Part shown: in pieces, positions 33,895 to 42,771 of the stretch
How the letters are laid out: each line of letters starts with the position of its first letter
Position numbering within the stretch: the first letter of the stretch is position 1
Notes under the pieces: generated by a model
The model's input: the letters and a program-made list of their open reading frames with translations, nothing else
Told to the model about the DNA's origin: nothing
The model's database searches: none
DNA from: SIG440 sp045586925
GTDB lineage: Bacteria; Bacillota; Clostridia; Monoglobales; Monoglobaceae
Direction: 5' to 3'
NCBI GenBank assembly: GCA_045586925.1
Contig: JAZNBG010000015.1
Location: 10,800-74,799, forward strand
Length of the DNA stretch: 64,000 nt
Made by a program: the position numbers and the translations under genes

Positions 33895-35073
33895 ATGGAT
33901 ACAAAAAGAGTTTATGTTGACCATTCGGCAACAACTCCCGTAAGGCGTGAAGTGCTTGATGCAATGATTCCGTATTTCACCGAGAATTTCGGCAATGCAT
34001 CAACAGTTTATGCCGAGGGCAGAGAAACAAAAAAGGCAATCAGCCTTGCCCGCGAACAGGTTGCAAAAGCTATCGGTGCTGATGTTAAAGAGATTTTCTT
34101 TACAGGCTCGGGCACGGAATCTGACAACTGGGCAATAAGAGGCGTAGCCCACGCAAACAAGGCAAAGGGCAATCATATTATTACATCGGCGGTAGAGCAT
34201 CACGCAGTTCTGCACACCTGTCAGACTCTTGAAAAAGAGGGCTTTGAGGTGACATATCTGCCTGTTGACGAATATGGTATGGTAACAGCCGAGGCTGTAC
34301 GCAAGGCAATTAAAGATACAACCATTCTTGTTACGATAATGACAGCCAACAACGAAATTGGCACAATTATGCCCATTGAGGAAATCGGCAAGGTGACAAA
34401 GGATGCGGGTGTAATATTTCACACCGACGCAGTTCAGGCAATCGGTATGATGGAGCTTGACGTAAATAAACTGAACGTTGATTTGCTGTCAATGACAGGT
34501 CACAAATTTTATGGACCAAAGGGCAGCGGTGCGCTGTTTATAAGAAAGGGCGTAAAGGTTGCGCCATTCATTACAGGCGGTGCTCAGGAAAGTAACAAGC
34601 GTGCAGGCACCGAGAATGTGGCGGCAATTGTTGGTCTTGGCAAGGCAATCGAGCTTGCAACGGCAGATATCAAAGCGCACACTGAAAGACTTGCGGCAAT
34701 GCGCGACAAGTATATCGAAAGAATACTTAATGAAATTCCGTACACACGGCTTAACGGACATCCTAAGCAAAGGCTTGCATCAAATGCAAACATTTCGTTT
34801 GAGTTTATCGAGGGCGAATCGCTTTTACTTATGCTTGATATGCAGGGAATTTCGGCATCAAGCGGAAGTGCCTGCACATCAGGGTCGCTTGACCCATCGC
34901 ACGTGCTGCTTGCAATCGGCTTAAAGCACGAGATTGCACACGGCTCGCTGAGGGTTACATTTGGCGAGAGCAACACAATGGAAGACGTTGACAGAATTGT
35001 AGACAGCCTTAAAACCATTGTTGCAAGGCTGAGAGAGATGTCGCCTTTATACGAGGAAGTAAAAAACAGATAA
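33895..35073 (+). CDS. nifS: Cysteine desulfurase, NifS type
   Basis: A 392-residue class V PLP enzyme that takes sulfur from cysteine for Fe-S clusters and thiolated tRNA. It opens VYVDHSATTPVRREVLDAMIPYF, the NifS/IscS N-terminal motif. The PLP lysine lies in SMTGHKFYGPKGSGAL near residue 206, and the active-site Cys is in SSGSACTSGSLDPSHVL near residue 325. NifU follows 20 bases downstream and mnmA further on, the standard sulfur-relay arrangement in Clostridia. Confidence 0.95.
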   Translation: MDTKRVYVDHSATTPVRREVLDAMIPYFTENFGNASTVYAEGRETKKAISLAREQVAKAIGADVKEIFFTGSGTESDNWAIRGVAHANKAKGNHIITSAVEHHAVLHTCQTLEKEGFEVTYLPVDEYGMVTAEAVRKAIKDTTILVTIMTANNEIGTIMPIEEIGKVTKDAGVIFHTDAVQAIGMMELDVNKLNVDLLSMTGHKFYGPKGSGALFIRKGVKVAPFITGGAQESNKRAGTENVAAIVGLGKAIELATADIKAHTERLAAMRDKYIERILNEIPYTRLNGHPKQRLASNANISFEFIEGESLLLMLDMQGISASSGSACTSGSLDPSHVLLAIGLKHEIAHGSLRVTFGESNTMEDVDRIVDSLKTIVARLREMSPLYEEVKNR

Positions 35074-35093
35074 AACAGAAAGAAGGATATATT

Positions 35094-35543
35094 ATGTACA
35101 GCGAAAAAGTTATGGACCATTTCTCAAATCCGAGAAATGTTGGTGAAATTGAGGATGCAAATGCCGTAGGTCAGGTTGGCAACCCCAAGTGCGGCGATAT
35201 TATGAAGATTTATATGAAGATAAACGACGACACCAAGCAGATTGAGGATGTTAAGTTTAAAACCTTTGGTTGCGGTGCTGCCGTTGCTACATCAAGTATG
35301 GCAACAGAAATGGTAAAGGGCAAGACGATTGACGAGGCTCTGGAGATTACCAATGTTGCCGTTGCCGAGGCTCTTGACGGACTTCCCCCCGTAAAGATGC
35401 ATTGTTCAAACCTTGCTCAGGAGGCGATCCATTCAGCAATTGCCGACTATTACAATCGCAAGGGCATTGATCCCACACATATCGTGGGCTGCAACGGAGA
35501 TTGCTCCTGCTGTCACGCACACGACCACGGGGCTGAAGAATAA
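35094..35543 (+). CDS. nifU: Fe-S cluster assembly scaffold, NifU N-terminal type
   Basis: A 149-residue scaffold protein. The IscU-like fold shows YSEKVMDHFSNPRNVGEIEDANAVGQVGNPKCGDIMKIYMKI with the first conserved Cys, TFGCGAAVATSSMATEMVKGK with the second, and VKMHCSNLAQEAIHSAIADYY with the third. The tail CNGDCSCCHAHDHGAEE is unusually Cys/His-rich and may bind metal. It follows nifS closely and very likely receives sulfur from it. Confidence 0.93.
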   Translation: MYSEKVMDHFSNPRNVGEIEDANAVGQVGNPKCGDIMKIYMKINDDTKQIEDVKFKTFGCGAAVATSSMATEMVKGKTIDEALEITNVAVAEALDGLPPVKMHCSNLAQEAIHSAIADYYNRKGIDPTHIVGCNGDCSCCHAHDHGAEE

Positions 35544-35558
35544 AATCTGAAAGGATAG

Positions 35559-35777
35559 AGGAATTGGCATAAAAGTTTCAGGATAGGACAAGGCTTCTCC
35601 TTGAGGAGAAGCTGCTGAACACCGTGAAGCTGATGAGGTGGATAATGACAAACGCCTCATCCGTCACCTGTCGGTGTACCTTCTCAAATCCCTCCACCAA
35701 GCTTCGCTTGGTCCCTCTCTCTTTAGGCAAGGGAGGCAAATCGGGGAAGGCTGTTTTATCAAAGGACGATGCCAATT
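35559..35777. repeat. Palindromic intergenic element between nifU and mnmA
   Basis: An approximately 220-base element is bounded by AATTGGCAT near 35561 and its inverse ATGCCAATT at 35769-35777. It holds several hairpins, including GCTTCTCCTTGAGGAGAAGC, GATGAGG/CCTCATC, ACCAAGC-TTC-GCTTGGT and a CTCCCTTGCC-type arm. Its composition is that of abundant palindromic repeats in clostridial genomes; a related segment is at 36983-37065. Confidence 0.65.
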
Positions 35778-35792
35778 TCTTTTTTTATTATT

Positions 35793-36881
35793 ATGAGCAA
35801 GAAAAAAGTAGTTATCGGAATGTCGGGCGGTGTTGATTCAAGCGTTGCGGCAGCTCTTTTGCTTGAGGACGGCTATGACGTGGTGGGTCTTACAATGCGA
35901 TTGTGGGACGGCGAGGAAATATGTGGTCAGCACATAGACGGCACCTGCTGCAGTGCATCGGCAGTCGAGGATGCAAAATATGTATGCTACAAGTTGGGGA
36001 TTGAGCATCACGTTCTTGATTTTCGCCGTGAGTTTGAAGAAAATGTTATAGATTATTTTGTGGGTGAATACCAAAACGGCAGAACGCCAAATCCCTGTAT
36101 TGCCTGCAATAAGCATCTTAAATTTGATGCAATGCTTAAAAAGGCAGAACTTTTGGGTGCAGACTATGTTGCCACAGGTCACTATGCCTCGGTTGAGTAC
36201 GACAAATCTTTGGACAGATACCTGTTGAAACGTGCAATGTCCTGTGCAAAGGACCAGACCTATGCACTTTATTCTTTAAACCAAAGTCAGCTTTCAAAAA
36301 CGCTTATGCCTCTTGGCAGGCTTGAAAACAAGGACGAAACCCGTGCAATTGCCGAAAAACTGGGGCTGATTACAGCAAAAAAACCTGACAGTATGGAAAT
36401 ATGCTTTGTTCCTGACAATGATTATGCAGGGTTTATACACCGACGCACCGGTGAGAGCGATATCCCCGGCAACTTTGTTGACGAGCAGGGAAATGTTTTG
36501 GGTCAGCATCGTGGAATTATTCACTACACGGTGGGTCAGCGCAAGGGATTGGGCGTGACTTTTGGCAAGCCCATGTTTGTTCTCAGGATTGATGCTGAAA
36601 AGAACGAAATTGTCCTTGGTGAAAAGGGAACTGAATTTTCGGACACACTTATTGCAGATAATGTTAATTTTATTCCCTTTGACAAGTTGACGCAGCCAAT
36701 CCGTGTTGCGGCAAAGGTGCGTTACAGCGCAAGGGAAGCCGAGGCTACAGTTGAGCCAATGGCTGACGGTTGCGTTAAGGTGACGTTTGATAATCCGCAA
36801 CGAGCCATTACTCCCGGTCAGGCGGTTGTGTTTTATGAGATTGGTGGAGATACAGTAATCGGCGGAGGAATCATCTTATAG
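35793..36881 (+). CDS. mnmA: tRNA-specific 2-thiouridylase
   Basis: A 362-residue enzyme that thiolates U34 of Lys, Glu and Gln tRNAs with sulfur from a cysteine desulfurase. The PP-loop reads VVIGMSGGVDSSVAAALL at residues 5-22, the first catalytic Cys is in GRTPNPCIACNKHLKFD near 100, and the second lies in SMEICFVPDNDY near 200; VGQRKGLGV is also typical. I start at the ATG at 35793, giving the usual MSKKKVVIG opening, although no good ribosome site precedes it. The upstream ATG at 35769 follows AAAGGA too closely. A repeat element seems to have displaced the original site. Confidence 0.93.
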   Translation: MSKKKVVIGMSGGVDSSVAAALLLEDGYDVVGLTMRLWDGEEICGQHIDGTCCSASAVEDAKYVCYKLGIEHHVLDFRREFEENVIDYFVGEYQNGRTPNPCIACNKHLKFDAMLKKAELLGADYVATGHYASVEYDKSLDRYLLKRAMSCAKDQTYALYSLNQSQLSKTLMPLGRLENKDETRAIAEKLGLITAKKPDSMEICFVPDNDYAGFIHRRTGESDIPGNFVDEQGNVLGQHRGIIHYTVGQRKGLGVTFGKPMFVLRIDAEKNEIVLGEKGTEFSDTLIADNVNFIPFDKLTQPIRVAAKVRYSAREAEATVEPMADGCVKVTFDNPQRAITPGQAVVFYEIGGDTVIGGGIIL

Positions 36882-36982
36882 GCTGAGTTCAACAGCCTAT
36901 CACACGTGCTAAAACGGCAAATTGCTCGCCATGCTGCGTTAAAATGCTCGCAAAGGCACATCGTTTAAGTGAAAATAACAAT

Positions 36983-37065
36983 CCCTCAGTCACTTCGTGA
37001 CAGCTCCCTTTACACAAGGGAGCCTGTGTATATACGTGTAGGGAAGGGATATATCCCTTATACAA
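36983..37065. repeat. REP-like palindromic repeat before pcrA
   Basis: GTCAC-TTC-GTGAC and GCTCCCTT-TACAC-AAGGGAGC hairpins, then an AAGGGATATATCCCTT palindrome, fill the gap. The CTCAGTCAC...GACAGCTCCCTT motif is a common clostridial intergenic repeat. Confidence 0.65.
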
Positions 37066-37078
37066 CAGGAGAAATATT

Positions 37079-39451
37079 ATGAACTTTATTGATATACGAA
37101 AAAAGATTATAGAAAACGGTTATAAAAACCTTAATAATAAACAGTTAGAGGCGGTGGTCAATACCGAAGGCCCTCTTCTTGTGATTGCAGGAGCAGGCTC
37201 GGGCAAGACCACAGTTATCATACACAAAATCGCACATCTTCTGACCTTTGGCAGAGCCTATGAGGATACAACAATTCCGTCGGGGTTAAGTGACGAGGAG
37301 CTTGAAATCCTTGAATGGTTTGCAAACGGCGAGATTGAGGAAATTCCGCCCCATCTGTGGGATTATATGTCGGTTGATGCGGTAAGACCATATAATGTTC
37401 TTGCAATAACCTTTACCAACAAGGCGGCGGCAGAGCTTAAATCACGTCTTAATGCAAAGCTTGGCGGTATGGGTGACGATGTATGGGCATCGACATTTCA
37501 TTCATCATGCGTCAAATTTTTGCGACGTGACATTGACAGACTTGGCTATGACAAAAGCTTTGTCATTTTTGACACAGCCGACCAGCAGACCTTGATTAAG
37601 GAATGTTTAAAGGAACTTAATCTTGACTCAAAGGAATTTGCCCCCAAAGCTATTGGCGGCGCAATCAGTCAGGCGAAGAACGAGCTTGTGACCCCAGAGG
37701 ATTATATCCGAATTTTTAAAGCTGACTTTTTTAAGTCGGTTGTGGCAAGGGTTTATACACTTTACCAAAAGAAACTGAAAAAATACAATGCTCTTGACTT
37801 TGACGATTTGATTATGTGCACGGTAAAGCTGTTTGAGGAAAACCCCGATGTTCTTGAGTTTTATCAGAACAAATTTAAATACATACTTATTGACGAGTAT
37901 CAGGATACAAACCATGCTCAGTACCGCTTGGTCAGCCTTCTTGCGGCAAAGCACCGCAACTTGTGCGTGGTAGGTGACGATGACCAGAGTATTTATAAGT
38001 TCCGTGGTGCTGATATATCCAACATTCTTGGCTTTGAAGAAGAATTTGAAAATGCCAGAGTTATTAAGCTGGAAGAAAATTACCGTTCCACACAGAATAT
38101 CCTGAATGCCGCAAATGGTGTTATCGCACACAATATGGGCAGAAAACAGAAAAAGCTGTGGACTCAAAACGGCGAGGGCGATAAAATAACCGTCTACAAC
38201 GCAACAAACGAGCACGATGAGGCACGTTTTATCGGGGACAAAATTGAAGAATTTCACGCAAATGGCGAAAGCTACAATGATTTTGTTGTTCTGTATCGTA
38301 TGAATGCCGAATCCCGTGTGGTGGAAGACACACTGCTTAGAATGGCAATTCCATACAAGGTTGTGGGCGGATTGCGATTTTATGACCGCAAGGAAATCAA
38401 GGATTTGACGTCTTATTTGCGTCTTGTGCAGAACCCAACCGACAATGTTGCATTCCGCAGAATTGTTAACGAGCCAAAGCGAGGCATAGGCGATACTACA
38501 GTTGATAAAATTATTGATATTGCAGAATCTGAGGGCGTTGGTGCTCTTGAAATCTGCAGGCGTGCACCGCAGTACCCTGAGCTTTCACGAAGCTCGGCAA
38601 AGGTGGGAGTATTTGTTGGAATAATGGACACTATCTCAAAAGCCAGAGAAACAGAGGAAACCTTAGAGGGCTTTGTAAGATGCGTTCTTGAACAGTCGGG
38701 GATGATTTCTGCACTTGAAAAGGACGATACTGTTGAAAGCCGAACAAGGATTGAAAACTTAAAGGAATTTTTATCAATGGTACAGGAAACCGTTAAGGAA
38801 AATCCCGAAACAACCTTAGAGGATTTGCTTGAAAACATCTCCCTTGTGGCAGATATCGACAGTTTTGACGAGGCACAGGAAACCGTTACACTTATGACTC
38901 TGCACAGTGCAAAGGGTCTTGAGTTTAAGAATGTATTTCTTATCGGTATGGAGGAGGGAATATTCCCCGGTGTTCGTTCACTTGGTATGGATGACGAGAT
39001 GGAGGAGGAACGCCGTCTTTGTTATGTGGGCATTACCCGTGCAAAGGTGCGCCTTTACCTGACACACACCGACACAAGAACTCTTTTCGGCACAACAAAG
39101 TATAATATGATGTCACGGTTCTTGAAGGAAATACCCAAAGAGCTTGTAAACGAAGAAAGTGCACGAAAGACCACAGTTGCCGATTTTGGATTTTCTTACA
39201 CTAAAAAGCCGGCAATGGATACATCAATGTTTTCAAATAATGCGGCAAAGGCAAAAACTTCGGCTACAGTCTCGGGCAGTAAGGCGGCGCTTGATTTCTC
39301 ATCGGGTGACAGAGTCCTGCACCGCAAGTTTGGCGAAGGCACTGTTTTGGAGGCAAAGGCTATCGGTGCAGATATGTTTTTGCGTGTTAAGTTTGACAGC
39401 GTGGGCGAAAAGAACTTGATGGCGGCATATGTTCAGCTTGAAAAAATTTAG
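37079..39451 (+). CDS. pcrA: ATP-dependent DNA helicase, UvrD/PcrA type
   Basis: A 790-residue superfamily 1 helicase that unwinds DNA in repair and removes RecA or stalled complexes. Motif I is VIAGAGSGKTTVIIHKIAHL near residue 37, motif Ia TFTNKAAAELKSRL, motif II YILIDEYQDTNHAQYRL, motif III VVGDDDQSIYKFRGADI, motif V VTLMTLHSAKGLEFKNVFLIGMEEGIFP and motif VI EERRLCYVGITRAKVRLYLTHTDTR. The C-terminal GDRVLHRKFGEGTVL is the Tudor-like PcrA domain that binds RNA polymerase. An insert of acidic residues near 60-95 (EDTTIPSGLSDEELEILEWF) separates motifs I and Ia. Confidence 0.94.
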   Translation: MNFIDIRKKIIENGYKNLNNKQLEAVVNTEGPLLVIAGAGSGKTTVIIHKIAHLLTFGRAYEDTTIPSGLSDEELEILEWFANGEIEEIPPHLWDYMSVDAVRPYNVLAITFTNKAAAELKSRLNAKLGGMGDDVWASTFHSSCVKFLRRDIDRLGYDKSFVIFDTADQQTLIKECLKELNLDSKEFAPKAIGGAISQAKNELVTPEDYIRIFKADFFKSVVARVYTLYQKKLKKYNALDFDDLIMCTVKLFEENPDVLEFYQNKFKYILIDEYQDTNHAQYRLVSLLAAKHRNLCVVGDDDQSIYKFRGADISNILGFEEEFENARVIKLEENYRSTQNILNAANGVIAHNMGRKQKKLWTQNGEGDKITVYNATNEHDEARFIGDKIEEFHANGESYNDFVVLYRMNAESRVVEDTLLRMAIPYKVVGGLRFYDRKEIKDLTSYLRLVQNPTDNVAFRRIVNEPKRGIGDTTVDKIIDIAESEGVGALEICRRAPQYPELSRSSAKVGVFVGIMDTISKARETEETLEGFVRCVLEQSGMISALEKDDTVESRTRIENLKEFLSMVQETVKENPETTLEDLLENISLVADIDSFDEAQETVTLMTLHSAKGLEFKNVFLIGMEEGIFPGVRSLGMDDEMEEERRLCYVGITRAKVRLYLTHTDTRTLFGTTKYNMMSRFLKEIPKELVNEESARKTTVADFGFSYTKKPAMDTSMFSNNAAKAKTSATVSGSKAALDFSSGDRVLHRKFGEGTVLEAKAIGADMFLRVKFDSVGEKNLMAAYVQLEKI

Positions 39452-39464
39452 GTGGTGATACCTT

Positions 39465-40208
39465 ATGTACAACGATTTTGCACAGGTTTATGACAAACTG
39501 CAGGATGCGGATTACAACCGCTTTGTGGATTTTTATGAAGAGATTTTTAAACGGCTTGGCAAAAAGCCGGAGCTCGTCCTTGACCTTGCCTGCGGAACGG
39601 GGAATATTACCATTCCTATGGCAGAGAGGGGCTATGATATGATTGGGCTTGATATGTCGGTTGAAATGCTGAATATTGCAAGGGACAAGGCATATGAAAA
39701 AGGCAGTGAAGTTTTGTTTTTGTGTCAGGATATGTGTGAGATGGAGCTTTTTGGCACAGTTGATGCGATTGTGTGTGCTTTAGATGGCGTAAACTACATT
39801 ACCGATTATGATGATTTAAAGGAGCTTTTCAGACTGGTAAAAAACTATCTCAACCCCGGCGGCGTGTTCATTTTTGATATAAACAGTGTTCGCAAGCTGA
39901 AGGAAATTTTGGGAGGCAACACCTTTGTCAATGACGAGCAGGGCATCTTTTATGTATGGCAAAGTGAGTTTTGCGATAAAACAAATGTATGCGATTTTGA
40001 CCTTACATTCTTTTGTGAGGATGGGGATGGAGCTTACATAAGATTTGACGAATTTCAGCAGGAGCGGGCATATACCATTGCAGAAATTACGGATGCGGTA
40101 AAGCTTGCGGGACTTGATGTGACAGGAATTTACAAACCTTTTGAATTTGCGACGGCAGACGACTGCGACGAGAGAATTTTTTTCGTAGTTTCCCAAAAAA
40201 CATATTGA
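39465..40208 (+). CDS. Class I SAM-dependent methyltransferase
   Basis: A 247-residue methyltransferase. The opening YNDFAQVYDKLQDADYNRFVDFYEEIF, motif I VLDLACGTGNITIPMAERGYDMIGLDMSVEMLNIAR at about residues 38-73 and the GGVFIFDINSVRKLKEILG segment near 128 are those of YqeM-like enzymes. The substrate is unknown; small molecules or tRNA are possible. It follows pcrA by 13 bases with a GGTGGTG site, so it is probably cotranscribed. Confidence 0.85.
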   Translation: MYNDFAQVYDKLQDADYNRFVDFYEEIFKRLGKKPELVLDLACGTGNITIPMAERGYDMIGLDMSVEMLNIARDKAYEKGSEVLFLCQDMCEMELFGTVDAIVCALDGVNYITDYDDLKELFRLVKNYLNPGGVFIFDINSVRKLKEILGGNTFVNDEQGIFYVWQSEFCDKTNVCDFDLTFFCEDGDGAYIRFDEFQQERAYTIAEITDAVKLAGLDVTGIYKPFEFATADDCDERIFFVVSQKTY

Positions 40209-40297
40209 CATAAATTGGGAATAATGATATACTTATCCGGTGGACAACAGTTAGCGGATATTGCTACTGTCAGACTAGAAATTGGAGGAACAGTTTT

Positions 40298-40498
40298 ATG
40301 CAAAAAGGCAAAGTTAAATGGTTTAATGCTGAGAAGGGCTTCGGCTTCATCGAAACAGAAGAAGGAACAGACGTTTTTGTTCATTTTTCAGCAATTGCCA
40401 TGGACGGCTACAAGACCTTGGAAGAAGGCGCAGAAGTTGAATTTGAAGTTGTAGAAGGAGCTAAGGGACCGCAGGCGGCAAACGTTACCCGCGTGTAA
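40298..40498 (+). CDS. Cold shock protein (CspA family)
   Basis: A 66-residue single OB-fold protein. KGKVKWFNAEKGFGFIETEEGTDVFVHFSAIA carries RNP1 (KGFGFI) and RNP2 (VFVHF), which bind single-stranded nucleic acid, and GPQAANVT ends it as usual. It acts as RNA chaperone. A GGAGGAACAG site lies upstream, and the roughly 90-base leader may hold the promoter. Confidence 0.95.
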   Translation: MQKGKVKWFNAEKGFGFIETEEGTDVFVHFSAIAMDGYKTLEEGAEVEFEVVEGAKGPQAANVTRV

Positions 40499-40581
40499 TC
40501 CTTAAAACATATACGATAAACAAAAAAACGAATCGGCTCTTTTGAGCCGATTTTCTGCTTTATCAGAAAGGAAACAAAATT

Positions 40582-41466
40582 ATGGCAGACAAGATAACCA
40601 TTGCGGTTACGAAAAACAGACTTATAAGAATTTATGCGATAAATTCAAAGAATATTGTTCAGGCGGCAAAGGACTTTCACAGCACTATGCCAACAGGTAC
40701 TGCGGCACTTGGCAGACTTTTGACGGGAGCTGCTCTTATGGGGGCGATGCTCAAGGACGAAAATACATCCCTGACACTTCAAATGAAGGGTGACGGACCT
40801 TTGGGCAGGGTAATTGCTGTTGCAAATTCTGATGGCGATGTTAAGGGCTATATTGAAAACCCAACTGCCGAGCTTCCGCTTAATGCTTTCGGCAAGCTTG
40901 ATGTTGGCGGCGGTATAGGAAGAGAGGGCTACCTCAGCGTTGTCAAGGATATGAATATGCGTGAGCCATACGTTGGGCAAATACCTATTCAAACAGGCGA
41001 AATCGGCGATGACCTTGCTTTTTATTTTGCACAGTCCGAGCAGGTTCCAAGCCTTGTGGCTTTGGGCGTTTTAGTGGACAGAGATTATTCTGTCAAACAG
41101 GCGGGGGGCTTTATTGTGCAGATTATGCCCGACTGTGACGAGTTCAACCTGAAAAAGTTCGAAAAGGCGGCAGAGGGGCTGTCGAGTGTTACGGCACTTC
41201 TTGAGGAAGGCTTGTCAAACGAGGAACTTATACGCAGAGTAATGAAGGATTTTGAAATTGAAATCTTAGAGGAAAAGGAAGTTGCTTACCGCTGCGATTG
41301 CTGCGACGAGCGGATGCAGCGTGCAATTATCAGCCTTGGCAAAAAGGAAATTCAGGATATTACTGACGAGCAGGGCGAGGTAGAGATTGTTTGTCAGTTC
41401 TGCAACAAGGGCTATACTTATGATAAGGCGGCTCTTGAAGAGATGCTAAGCAAGGCAAAAAGATAG
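40582..41466 (+). CDS. hslO: Hsp33 redox-regulated chaperone
   Basis: A 294-residue chaperone that is activated by oxidative unfolding. The N-terminal domain reads DKITIAVTKNRLIRIYAINSKNIVQAA and GAMLKDENTSLTLQMKGDGPLG. The zinc-binding switch has CDCC near residues 237-240 and CQFC near 270-273, all four ligand cysteines present. An AGAAAGGA site lies upstream and a strong terminator follows. Confidence 0.95.
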   Translation: MADKITIAVTKNRLIRIYAINSKNIVQAAKDFHSTMPTGTAALGRLLTGAALMGAMLKDENTSLTLQMKGDGPLGRVIAVANSDGDVKGYIENPTAELPLNAFGKLDVGGGIGREGYLSVVKDMNMREPYVGQIPIQTGEIGDDLAFYFAQSEQVPSLVALGVLVDRDYSVKQAGGFIVQIMPDCDEFNLKKFEKAAEGLSSVTALLEEGLSNEELIRRVMKDFEIEILEEKEVAYRCDCCDERMQRAIISLGKKEIQDITDEQGEVEIVCQFCNKGYTYDKAALEEMLSKAKR

Positions 41467-41475
41467 ATAACTGAA

Positions 41476-41508
41476 AAAACACCGTTGGGGTAATCCAACG
41501 GTGTTTTA
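41476..41508 (+). terminator. Terminator after hslO
   Basis: A perfect 13-bp stem, 41476-41488 with 41495-41507, ends in TTTT. Confidence 0.9.
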
Positions 41509-41658
41509 CTGCTTTTTTACGGGCGATTTTAACACCAACTCCGTAAGGATAGGTAAAATTGAGTTGGAATACACAAACCGAACCGAAGGGTTACCCGAAG
41601 GTGTACTTTGTGTACACCGAGTGGTGAGGTGTGTGCATTACAGCCAATTTTAACAGCC

Positions 41659-42612
41659 TTACATTTCGGCAAGGCCTTCTGCCACGCCCATTATAATTAT
41701 GCCGGCGATAACAGCAACAAGTGATGCATAATGCTTCCATGAAAGTCTTTCCTTCAGGAAGATTGAGCTCCATACCGCTGAAATAACGCAGTATGCACAG
41801 ATAACAGGTGCCGCACCTACAGGGTTTGCCGCCAATGCATAGATATATGCAAACTGACCTGCTGTTTCGCAGATTGCCGCAATTCCCTTGGGAGCTTCGT
41901 CCTTTATGCCTATCAGTTTTTGCTTTTTGATTACAAATACATAAATTGCTGCAACAACCGCCATAAAGAGGAAGGTCAGCTCGTATGCTACATTTGCAAC
42001 ATCCTCGTCCATATAATGGAACACGCTTGTCATAAATGTGTTTCCTTCTTCAAGGATTACTGCGTCAAAGAATGTACCTAATGCGTCGATAAAGCAGTAA
42101 AGTACGGGAAGAAGTATTGCAAGAACGCTCTTTGTGTACTTTCTGTTTGCCTTTAGCTGACGGGCAGCCTTTGCCTCGTCATCCTCGGTGTATTCTGCAA
42201 TTCCCAAAAGTACAACGCCTAAGGATACAATCACAATACCAACGGCAGAAAGACTGTCAACCGTCTGACCAAGAACAAGCAGGCAAAGAATTGCCGCAAC
42301 CGCACCTGATGAATTGCATATGGGTGATGATACCGAAAGCTCAATGTATCTAAGGGACATATAACCAAATATCATCGAAAGTATGTACATTGCAGATGCA
42401 GGCAGGTAGTAAACTATATCCATAAATGTAATGGCGGTGCCTGTTGCAATCTCGTATATTGCGTGAATACCCATAACTACGCCAACTGCAATAACCATTT
42501 TCCAATGGCTGTATTTATCCGAGGGCTTAGAGCCCAGCTTGCTGAAAAAGTCAGAACCACTCCAACAGAGCATTGCTATAATTGCTATAATTAACCACAT
42601 AATAATTTCCAT
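41659..42612 (-). CDS. DMT-superfamily (EamA) transporter
   Basis: An approximately 317-residue integral membrane protein with ten hydrophobic segments in two EamA-like halves, the drug/metabolite transporter plan. The second half contains PVGAAPVICAYCVISAVWSSIFLKERLSWKHYASLVAVIAGIIIM, typical of the last two EamA helices. Substrate unknown. The start is uncertain: GAAAGG lies too close to the ATG at 42612 and rather far (14 bases) from the ATG at 42600; a GTG at 42627 is a third option. Confidence 0.85.
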   Translation of the reverse strand: MEIIMWLIIAIIAMLCWSGSDFFSKLGSKPSDKYSHWKMVIAVGVVMGIHAIYEIATGTAITFMDIVYYLPASAMYILSMIFGYMSLRYIELSVSSPICNSSGAVAAILCLLVLGQTVDSLSAVGIVIVSLGVVLLGIAEYTEDDEAKAARQLKANRKYTKSVLAILLPVLYCFIDALGTFFDAVILEEGNTFMTSVFHYMDEDVANVAYELTFLFMAVVAAIYVFVIKKQKLIGIKDEAPKGIAAICETAGQFAYIYALAANPVGAAPVICAYCVISAVWSSIFLKERLSWKHYASLVAVIAGIIIMGVAEGLAEM

Positions 42613-42639
42613 AACCTTTCTGCCCACAAATCAAAAATA

Positions 42640-42771
42640 AAAATACACACGGCTTTACTGTGGGCAGATAAGGTGTGTAGTGGAAATTACGCACATCGCC
42701 GTTTTGTGCCCGGCACAAAAACTCGGCGGTGCAATAAATTCCGCCGGAGGCTTAAACATGAGTTTTCATGT
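42640..42771. other. Hairpin-rich gap between DMT transporter and YnbB-like genes
   Basis: A TTTTGTGCC-GGCACAAAA palindrome (42711-42729) and a GGCTTAAACATGA / TCATGTTTAAACC arm (42748-42779) are present. The second may be the terminator of the YnbB-like gene. No gene is seen. Confidence 0.5.

Noticed and set aside
35630..35670. CTGATGAG motif suggesting a hammerhead ribozyme
   Set aside because: The GAAA core and the third stem are missing; the sequence is part of a palindromic repeat with a GATGAGG/CCTCATC arm.
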